DNA from: an uncultured Clostridia bacterium | Lineage (GTDB): Bacteria > Bacillota > Clostridia > Christensenellales > Borkfalkiaceae | DNA: 50,119 nt | Direction of reading: 5' to 3' | Assembly: GCA_947053545.1 (NCBI GenBank) | Contig: CAMRSY010000010.1 | Location: 1-50,119 of the forward strand | In this document: piece after piece, positions 44,023 through 50,119 of the stretch | Numbering within the stretch: position 1 is the stretch's first letter | Layout: each line of letters starts with the position of its first letter | Notes under the pieces: model-generated | Told to the model about the DNA's origin: nothing | Seen by the model: the letters and a program-made list of their open reading frames with translations, nothing else | Database searches by the model: none | Program-made: the position numbers and the translations under genes

Positions 44023-45192
44023 TTATCTGTTAAACATAATTTTTTCGCTGTTGAACATCCTTGTAAGCACAAGCACCAGCAATGCGGCAAACGCAACGTT
44101 CACGCAAATTGTTACCGCTATTCCTGCTACGCTAACCGTACCCGACAGAACGGTTGATATGACAAGCGCGCTGTTGAAAACGGGTATGAAATACAGCCCT
44201 ATAGAGGCAACCGCGCCCGCAAACATACTGAATACTCCGCAAAGCATAACCAAAATCATAATGGGTACGACAAGTCCGTTTGCTTCCTTAACGCTTTTTG
44301 CAAACGCGGAAACAATGGAAATTACGGCAACAAGAATTAGCACTGTTGATAAAATTACGCCCAAAATTGCTGCGTAATCGCCGAAACCGTACATCGAGAA
44401 AGTTATTCCGCCGCCTGCGGAACCAGCGAGTTTGGGAAGCGACAACAACATTCCAAGCGCGCTGGAAAGCCCGCTTAAAAGCGCTATAACGCTTAACGCT
44501 GCTATTTTACCTACGGCTACTACGCTTCGTTTTACGGGAGTTACCAACAGGGTTGCAATAGTGCCCCTTTCCTTTTCGCCCGCTATAGATTCGGGCGCGA
44601 CAGCCATACAGCCGCTGAAAAGCAACATTAAAAGCACCATTGGAACTACCGTAGACAAAACCGTACGCGATACGTTTTGTACGTCGGCTAGGTCGTAAAC
44701 GCCGTTTAAGTCTGCATTGATATCGAATTTATTTACCAAAGTTTGCTCGTACCGCGATAAAAGAGCGGTTGCCAGCGAATAAGCTTCAAACGATTTCGGC
44801 TTTGCCGAATTGTAATATATTTGCACGTTGGGAGCGGGCTGACCTGAAGAAACGTCGTAATCTTTTACCGCTTCGTCGAAATTTTTAGGGAAAGCCATAT
44901 ACAAATCGAGCGAGCCGTCCTTTACCGCCGCCCTCGCCGTTTCGTCGTTAAAGTCGGCTTTTAAGGAAAACGAAAGCAAAAAGCTTTGCTCTAAGCTATC
45001 GGGTATATCTGCAATGTACACAGTACACGCCTTTTCCGCTTCTTTATCCTCAGCATTTTGCATAATCGTGCCCATAATATTATAAAGCGCAAATATTAAA
45101 AGTCCCGGCAGAATAAGCGCAGTTATAAGCAGGCGCGTATCTTTGAAAAAGCGCGCAAATTCCTTTTTTATTATTGTCAGCACCGTTTTCAT
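44023..45192 (-). CDS. ABC-2 type permease (NatB-like)
   Basis: 389 aa. One membrane segment near the N-terminus (about 20-42), then an extracytoplasmic domain of about 130 aa, then about five membrane segments (roughly 175-375). A PESIAGEKERGTIATLLVTPVKR segment, the coupling helix typical of NatB/YhaP-type exporter permeases, precedes them. With the ATPase encoded just upstream (stop and start overlap as TAATG) it should form an ABC exporter; NatAB of Bacillus extrudes Na+, but substrate is not deducible here. It ends 30 bp before the convergent SRP terminator. Confidence 0.88.
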   Translation of the reverse strand: MKTVLTIIKKEFARFFKDTRLLITALILPGLLIFALYNIMGTIMQNAEDKEAEKACTVYIADIPDSLEQSFLLSFSLKADFNDETARAAVKDGSLDLYMAFPKNFDEAVKDYDVSSGQPAPNVQIYYNSAKPKSFEAYSLATALLSRYEQTLVNKFDINADLNGVYDLADVQNVSRTVLSTVVPMVLLMLLFSGCMAVAPESIAGEKERGTIATLLVTPVKRSVVAVGKIAALSVIALLSGLSSALGMLLSLPKLAGSAGGGITFSMYGFGDYAAILGVILSTVLILVAVISIVSAFAKSVKEANGLVVPIMILVMLCGVFSMFAGAVASIGLYFIPVFNSALVISTVLSGTVSVAGIAVTICVNVAFAALLVLVLTRMFNSEKIMFNR

Positions 45193-45962
45193 TACCGCTC
45201 CTCCTTTACGCTTTTGTATAAATCGAAAAACTTATCTTCAAGATTCTTTTCCGCCGTAAGATTTGCAAGCGTGTCGAGAGCGACAAGCCTGCCGTCGATT
45301 ATAACACCTACGCGGTCGCAAAGTTTTTCAATAAGGCTGAAAATATGGGTAGATAAAATTACGGTTTTGCCGTTTGCTCGCAGCTCGGCAAGATAGTCGG
45401 TAACCGTTTTTGCTGTAAGCACGTCCAAACCGTTTGTAGGTTCGTCGAAAATAATAAAATCGGGGTCGTTGACAAGAGAAATAACTATCGAAAGTTTTTG
45501 TTTCATACCCGTGGAAAGATTTGCCACCTTGACTTCGGCAAATTTGTCTATACCGAAACTTTCAAACATTTTTTTCTTACGCTCGGCCGCCACGTCTTCA
45601 GGCACGTTGTAAAGTCTTGAAAAGTATCCGTAAAGATAATTGGGGGTAAAAAAGTCTTCAAGCTTTAATTCACTTGTAAGAAAACCTATTTTCGACCGCA
45701 CTCCGTACGGGTCGGAAACTATACTTTTGCCGTCTATAACCGCGTCGCCGCCGTCGGGCTTTATAAGCGTTGCAAGCATTCGCAAAGTAGTGGTTTTACC
45801 CGCGCCGTTAGGGCCCAGCAGGCCGAATATTTCGCCTTTATAAGCCGTAAAAGACAGGTCGTCCACCGCTTTTTTAGTTGCAGCTCCGCCTTCCAGTTTA
45901 CGTTGCTTGCGGGACAGCTTAAACGTTTTTTTCAGGTTTTTTACCTGTAAAATTTCTTCCAT
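45192..45962 (-). CDS. ABC transporter ATP-binding protein (NatA-like)
   Basis: 256 aa from the ATG at 45962; a TTG-initiated extension to 45989 is less likely because the AGGAG site (45974-45978) lies between them. Walker A GPNGAGKTT (50-58), signature LSTGMKQ (149-155), Walker B IIFDEP (170-175) and the switch His in LSTHI are all present. It is an energising subunit for the permease encoded directly downstream. A promoter and a perfect 17-bp palindrome lie immediately upstream, suggesting repressor control. Confidence 0.93.
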   Translation of the reverse strand: MEEILQVKNLKKTFKLSRKQRKLEGGAATKKAVDDLSFTAYKGEIFGLLGPNGAGKTTTLRMLATLIKPDGGDAVIDGKSIVSDPYGVRSKIGFLTSELKLEDFFTPNYLYGYFSRLYNVPEDVAAERKKKMFESFGIDKFAEVKVANLSTGMKQKLSIVISLVNDPDFIIFDEPTNGLDVLTAKTVTDYLAELRANGKTVILSTHIFSLIEKLCDRVGVIIDGRLVALDTLANLTAEKNLEDKFFDLYKSVKEER

Positions 45963-45990
45963 TGTTCGGTTAGCTCCTTTTTCGTGCAAA

Positions 45991-46020
45991 ATTATATCAT
46001 TTTATACACAAAAATTTCAA
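45991..46020 (-). promoter_or_regulatory. Sigma-A promoter of the NatAB-like operon
   Basis: TTGAAA (46015-46020), 18-bp spacer, TATAAT (45991-45996) on the minus strand, 28 bp ahead of the ATG. Confidence 0.7.
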
Positions 46021-46039
46021 CAAGTTTTAACCGCAAAAA

Positions 46040-46056
46040 TTACAGTAAAACTGTAA
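46040..46056. promoter_or_regulatory. Perfect palindrome upstream of the ABC exporter promoter
   Basis: TTACAGT-AAA-ACTGTAA, 7-base arms, 20 bp upstream of the -35. It has the size and symmetry of an operator for a dimeric regulator such as a GntR or CopY/BlaI-type protein. No regulator gene is adjacent. Confidence 0.5.
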
Positions 46057-46062
46057 CTTTTA

Positions 46063-46093
46063 CAAAAAATAAGCGCCGGATAAATTCCGACGC
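46063..46093 (-). terminator. Intrinsic terminator after uppP
   Basis: Minus strand: GCGTCGGA / TCCGGCGC stem (one G-T pair), 5-base loop, then TTATTTTTTG. It is 7 bp after the uppP stop. Confidence 0.82.
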
Positions 46094-46099
46094 GTTTGT

Positions 46100-46927
46100 T
46101 TATGCAAATTTGCCCACGCACTGCAGTACAACGCAAGTTATTGCAAGCAAAACAAGATATAGTGAAAACCATTTATAGTTGGCTTTTTTAATTGCGGCAA
46201 GCATTACTTTAATTGCAAACAGCCCCGATATTGCCGAAACTATAAGCCCTATTGCTATGCACCAGCCGAACTGCGGCCCCGCAACCTCGAACGAATATGT
46301 AAAACCCGTTTCCTTATCTATAATTCCTTTGATAAGCTGAACGGCGAAACTGCCCAAAATTACAGGAATAGACAGAAGGAATGAAAATTTGGATACGCTG
46401 TCGGCGTCGCCGCCCGCAAACGTGCCCGCCGCAATAGTGGAACCGCTGCGCGAAATACCGGGAAGAATTGCAACCGCCTGAGCAAAACCCATAGGCAGAG
46501 TTGTGCGCCAGCATAAGGGCAACTCGCGCTGTTTGCGCTTTGCAAACATTTCGGTAGCAAACAGTACGGCGGCGGTAACGGTAAAGAACACCGCCAAAAT
46601 TACGCCCACATACTTGCCGCCCATAAGATGTTCTTCGATAACGTCGTCCAAAAGCAACCCTGCAATAGCCGCGGGAATTGTGGCAACAACCAAATATAAA
46701 AGCGTTTTGAAAGGCTTTTTAAACAAATCGAGAATATCGCGCCAAAAAATAATGCACACCGCCACAAGCGTGCCGAGGTGCAATATTATATTGAAGAATA
46801 ATTCCGCCCCGCCGATGTCAATGCCGAGCACCCGCTGTAAAAAAGTGAGATGCCCGCTGGACGAAACGGGTAAAAATTCGGTTAAACCCTGAGTTAAGCC
46901 TAAAACTAGCGCTTGCCACCACTGCAT
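46100..46927 (-). CDS. uppP: Undecaprenyl-diphosphatase UppP (BacA)
   Basis: 275 aa, about eight membrane segments. Both active-site motifs are present: EFLPVSSSGH (17-26) and PGISRSGST (156-164). It dephosphorylates undecaprenyl pyrophosphate to recycle the lipid carrier for peptidoglycan and other wall polymers, and can confer bacitracin tolerance. It starts 4 bp after the PrsA-like gene, so it is co-transcribed with it. Confidence 0.97.
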   Translation of the reverse strand: MQWWQALVLGLTQGLTEFLPVSSSGHLTFLQRVLGIDIGGAELFFNIILHLGTLVAVCIIFWRDILDLFKKPFKTLLYLVVATIPAAIAGLLLDDVIEEHLMGGKYVGVILAVFFTVTAAVLFATEMFAKRKQRELPLCWRTTLPMGFAQAVAILPGISRSGSTIAAGTFAGGDADSVSKFSFLLSIPVILGSFAVQLIKGIIDKETGFTYSFEVAGPQFGWCIAIGLIVSAISGLFAIKVMLAAIKKANYKWFSLYLVLLAITCVVLQCVGKFA

Positions 46928-46931
46928 TTAA

Positions 46932-49109
46932 TTAAAGCCCCGATAAATCTTTATAAGCGTCTTTATAGACCGTGACCGCTTTATCGGTGTTGTATTCCTT
47001 TAACACCGTGTTACGTTTTAACGTCACTTCGTTTGCAAGCACCGAATCTTTTTTCCATGTATAGAAACGGTTTTCGAACGTGCCCTCGGTTTCAACCCTT
47101 TCCGTGGTGAAACTGGGGGAATAAACCGACCCGCCGGCCGTGCTGAACGTATCGGTTACGTATAGAAGGTGCCAGCCGTAATCGCCCGCGCATACCTTAA
47201 ACGTGCCTACGCCTTCCCTTATAGCCGATTGCGCGGCATATTCAAACTCTTTAATATAAGAGGTATCGTAAGCGGAAACCGAATAACCGATATACTGAGA
47301 CAATACGCCCGTATCGGTAGTATAAGCGTACTGCAACTCGTTAACGGCGCTCATTGCCTTGTAACGGTCGGTCGTCTTATCTTTGTCGGTTACAAGCATA
47401 TCCTCTTTCGACGTCTGGCTTAAATTTACCCTGCCGGTCGCATAGACCAAAAGCGAATAGTCGATTTCCTTTTCGTCGTCGCCCTTTGTAAACGATTGCA
47501 CGTTGTAATAATTTTCGTTGGTGTCATTCCATACGCCGTCGAAAGTATCACCCGGATGAATTTCAACCTTGTCGCCGCCGAGCACATAGTTAATATATGC
47601 CGAAAACTCCGCCAACATATCGTCTATCGTCAATTTTTTAGCAATTAACGTATAGCTGCCGTTTTTATTCTTTTTTACCGTACCGTTATACGAATACAAA
47701 CCCGTATATTTTTCCAAAGCTTTATACTGTTTGTGTTCGGTATCGGTTACGTTGTTTTTAAAGAACAGATAATCTCTACCGGCGTCCGCCCCGAAATACT
47801 CCAAAGGAGTTTCGGTCGTCTCTTCGCTGTTGTATTCGCCAACGCTGAACGAATAGTCGGTGGAACCGTTAAACCACGCTTCGCGCTGGTCGGTGGTTAC
47901 TATATTTTTAAGCAATTTGTTTCTGTCTCTGAAATATCCGCTTTCGGTTATAATATCTTTGTCGCGACGGTCCTGATAAACTTTTAATTCGGCTTCCTGC
48001 TTTGCCGAGAAAGGCAACAAGATGTTATAAACGTAACCGAAAGTACCGTATCTGCCCGCCTGCGGCTCGGTGTCGTTTTCGGTTGAAGGGCTGTACAAAA
48101 TAAATTTGCTGTCAGACAGACCGCCCATAGCCGTTTCAAACGCAGACGCGGTGTCGTAATCTGCTTTCTGAACCTCGAGAAGGCTTTCGTACTCGCCCTG
48201 CACAAACGTGTAAACGCCGCCTTCAACCTCTTTAATTATCTCTTCCTTGTCCTCGACGGCTTTATCGTTGAAAGCGTTTAAAATTTCCGACTGCAACTGC
48301 GAAACGTACGAATCCTGCACATAAGAAAGCTGCCAGATATCGGTAACGTCCTCGTCTTCCTTAACCGTAAGGAAATTGTCTTCCAGATTTCCGACGAACG
48401 CGCGGTATGCTTTCTGACGAGTAACCTTTGTAGTTCCGTCAAGCGGTTCGTATTCATCGCCGGCGTTTTCCAGAAGATATCCTTCGTATCCCGTGTAAAC
48501 GTTATAATTTTCGGCAAGATAATCTTCTACCGTCGCGTCGATACCGGTTGGAGTCGAACGCGTGCCGCTGCCCGAATACTCATCGTCCTCTTCTTCGTCC
48601 AAAAGTTCGCGTTCGGCGCCGTCAAGCACGGAATTGAGCGTTGTGTTAAGCGCGTATTTTGCGCGTTTAACCGCTTCGGAATCCTTGCCGCCGAGAATAT
48701 ATTCGCACTTTTCCGCCTCGGAAGAAAGCGCCTGATATTCGGTTAACGCCGCAGCGCCTTTGTCCTTTAACAGCGATACCGTAGCATACTGCGTCATTAC
48801 CGCGTTGGTGCACAGGTCTTCTTTTATGGTTTCGAATATTTCGGCGTTGGATTTACCCTGCTGCGCAAGCTGATAATAGCCGTTATAGTAAGCGGTTATC
48901 ATTTCGCGCTTTAAGAAAGTTTTTTCGGTTACGGCCGAAGCGTAGCCTTCGAATTCTTTTTCGAAATTTTCGCTTTTTGAAATATTAACCGATGCAACCG
49001 TCTGCATTACGTCAGCCCGGTTGTTGATAACCGAGCAACCGGTAAGCGCCGCGCCCATAACCAGTGAAGCCGCAACCGCAAGGCAAATTAATTTTTTACT
49101 GTTTTTCAT
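46932..49109 (-). CDS. PrsA/SurA-like foldase lipoprotein (parvulin-type), unusually long
   Basis: 725 aa. The signal peptide ends in a lipobox LTGC (C25), so it is a membrane-anchored lipoprotein. The next part (30-280) is helical and resembles a SurA/PrsA N-domain. An acidic insert with a run of Glu/Asp (about 168-178) follows. The C-terminal region contains a FKVCAGDYGWHLLYVTD stretch (about 630-650), which matches the end of PPIC-type parvulin domains. PrsA proteins are about 300 aa; this one is more than twice that, suggesting extra or repeated modules. The position just downstream of mfd is usual for this type of gene in Clostridia. The peptidyl-prolyl isomerase assignment rests on a short motif and context. 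Confidence 0.72.
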   Translation of the reverse strand: MKNSKKLICLAVAASLVMGAALTGCSVINNRADVMQTVASVNISKSENFEKEFEGYASAVTEKTFLKREMITAYYNGYYQLAQQGKSNAEIFETIKEDLCTNAVMTQYATVSLLKDKGAAALTEYQALSSEAEKCEYILGGKDSEAVKRAKYALNTTLNSVLDGAERELLDEEEDDEYSGSGTRSTPTGIDATVEDYLAENYNVYTGYEGYLLENAGDEYEPLDGTTKVTRQKAYRAFVGNLEDNFLTVKEDEDVTDIWQLSYVQDSYVSQLQSEILNAFNDKAVEDKEEIIKEVEGGVYTFVQGEYESLLEVQKADYDTASAFETAMGGLSDSKFILYSPSTENDTEPQAGRYGTFGYVYNILLPFSAKQEAELKVYQDRRDKDIITESGYFRDRNKLLKNIVTTDQREAWFNGSTDYSFSVGEYNSEETTETPLEYFGADAGRDYLFFKNNVTDTEHKQYKALEKYTGLYSYNGTVKKNKNGSYTLIAKKLTIDDMLAEFSAYINYVLGGDKVEIHPGDTFDGVWNDTNENYYNVQSFTKGDDEKEIDYSLLVYATGRVNLSQTSKEDMLVTDKDKTTDRYKAMSAVNELQYAYTTDTGVLSQYIGYSVSAYDTSYIKEFEYAAQSAIREGVGTFKVCAGDYGWHLLYVTDTFSTAGGSVYSPSFTTERVETEGTFENRFYTWKKDSVLANEVTLKRNTVLKEYNTDKAVTVYKDAYKDLSGL

Positions 49110-49162
49110 GTATATAACTTATCTCCGCGATAAATTGCCGCGCCCAATGCGCGTTGTATCTA

Positions 49163-49191
49163 ATTATATAATATTTAATTGCCGTTGACAA
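49163..49191 (-). promoter_or_regulatory. Sigma-A promoter of the PrsA-like/uppP operon
   Basis: TTGTCA (49186-49191), 17-bp spacer, TATAAT (49163-49168) on the minus strand, directly after the mfd stop. Confidence 0.78.
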
Positions 49192-49198
49192 ATAATTT

Positions 49199-50119
49199 TT
49201 AAACGTTTTGAGCAAAACTTGAAGCAAATTTAAGAAATTTGGTCATCCCCAGCATTGTTTTAGTCTGCGAGGACTGTGCCGCAAACACAACCTGCACCCC
49301 TTTTGCAACCGAAAGCTTGACGTCCCGCCCGAATTTTTCAAGCGCGGCGGCAAGGCGCGCGTCCTTCAAACTGTTTACAGAGGGAAGCTCCAGCACACCT
49401 CCCTGACCGTCCACAGTCACTTTTTTAACGTTGAAAGGCGCCGCGTACGATTTAAGTACGGCGATAATAAGAAGATTTAGAACCTCGTCGGGCATTGCTC
49501 CGTAATTTTCCTCCACCGAACGGCACACGCGCTTATAGTCGTCTACCGAACGTATTTCGGCTATCTGTTTATAGCAGTCCATTCTGCCCGCGCTGCTTTC
49601 GATATAAGCTTCGGGGATATAAGCGGTGGCGTGAATATCCAGCTCGCAGGAAAGCTGTTCGCCGGTCAGCTCTTCCTTTAACAGTTTGGAATACAGCTCG
49701 TAGCCCACTTTATCCATATGCCCGTGCTGCTCGGCGCCGAGCACGTTACCCGCGCCCCTTATTTCCAAATCGCGCATAGCTATCTTAAAACCCGACCCAA
49801 GTTCTGTAAACTGCATTATCGCTTTCAGCCTTTCAGCGGCATCGGAAGTCATAACTTTATCAGGCTTAAACGTAAAATACGCCTGCGCGAGTCTCGAGCC
49901 GCGCCCCACCCTTCCGCGGAGCTGATACAGCTGTGATATACCCAGCCGGTCGGCGTCGATAACTATAATCGTATTGGCGTTGGGTAGGTCGATACCGTTT
50001 TCAATTATTGTCGTTGTTACAAGAACGTTTTTTTCGCCGCGGTAAAAAGAGAACACGTTGTTTTCCAGCGTGCTTTTATCCATTCTGCCGTGAGCGTAAG
50101 TTACGTTAGCTTCGGGAAT
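49199..50119 (-). CDS. mfd: Transcription-repair coupling factor Mfd, C-terminal part (5' end outside window)
   Basis: The frame is open to the right edge (307 codons visible). The visible part starts within the translocase RecG-like module: an AHGRM segment, then VLVTTTIIENGIDLPNANT, QLYQLRGRVGRGSR and the TRG-type GSGFKIAMRDLEIRGAGNVLGAEQHGH. The D7 domain follows. Mfd displaces stalled RNA polymerase and recruits UvrA. The gene is intact as far as it is seen and closes with a stop just before the PrsA-like promoter. Confidence 0.96.
   Translation of the reverse strand: MPEANVTYAHGRMDKSTLENNVFSFYRGEKNVLVTTTIIENGIDLPNANTIIVIDADRLGISQLYQLRGRVGRGSRLAQAYFTFKPDKVMTSDAAERLKAIMQFTELGSGFKIAMRDLEIRGAGNVLGAEQHGHMDKVGYELYSKLLKEELTGEQLSCELDIHATAYIPEAYIESSAGRMDCYKQIAEIRSVDDYKRVCRSVEENYGAMPDEVLNLLIIAVLKSYAAPFNVKKVTVDGQGGVLELPSVNSLKDARLAAALEKFGRDVKLSVAKGVQVVFAAQSSQTKTMLGMTKFLKFASSFAQNV

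Noticed and set aside
45963-45989. TTG-initiated extension of the NatA-like ATPase
   Set aside because: The AGGAG site lies inside the extension and is followed by an ATG; the family starts near that ATG.
1-50119. tRNA genes, rRNA genes, prophage or integrase-linked attachment sites
   Set aside because: I looked in the intergenic gaps for cloverleaf arms, CCA ends and integrase-type genes and found none. No feature is claimed.

Overview
The window looks like a chromosomal segment of an uncultured, moderate-GC member of the Bacillota (Clostridia-like). The evidence is a long Alu-domain-type SRP RNA, a PrsA-like lipoprotein beside mfd, the TIGR03916/TIGR03915 radical-SAM DNA-repair pair, a DUF975 membrane protein, sigma-A promoters with near-consensus hexamers and DinR-type LexA boxes. 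There is no rRNA or complete marker gene, so placement below phylum/class is not supported.

Left half (1-27806, all minus strand): one very long operon that reads right to left from a near-perfect promoter at 27777-27806. Order: (1) a 1198-aa protein with a degenerate GH3 beta-glucosidase-like region, a membrane hairpin and a dead McrB-type AAA domain; (2) a membrane-anchored McrB-type AAA+ ATPase; (3) a DUF2357-like protein whose C-terminal half is a long coiled coil; (4) a second membrane-anchored AAA+ ATPase whose last 365 codons are the same, base for base as read, as in (2); (5) a 2146-aa protein made of about 23 YDG-type repeats; (6) an even larger protein (more than 4218 aa, cut by the window edge) with a block of about 22 YGX-type MBG repeats flanked by YDG repeats. 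Gaps are 4-bp overlap to about 40 bp throughout. The combination suggests a membrane-tethered AAA+ machine, with active and inactive subunits, tied to giant surface or envelope proteins. I know of no described system with this composition, and it is the main find.

Right half (27900-50119): ordinary housekeeping and accessory genes. Two flavoprotein oxidoreductases and a ferritin-like protein; uvrA and uvrB; tcdA; an OmpR-type two-component system; the SOS-box-preceded radical-SAM/DUF4130 DNA-repair pair (plus strand); a DUF975 membrane protein; an Mrp/NBP35 Fe-S carrier; the SRP RNA (plus strand); a NatA/NatB-like ABC exporter; a PrsA-like foldase with uppP; and the C-terminal end of mfd, which runs off the right edge.

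Regulatory structure is legible in many gaps: at least nine good sigma-A promoters, strong intrinsic terminators, two promoters placed so close to the start codon that leaderless mRNAs are predicted (tcdA and the BaiN-like gene), and two LexA-like boxes on DNA-repair genes.
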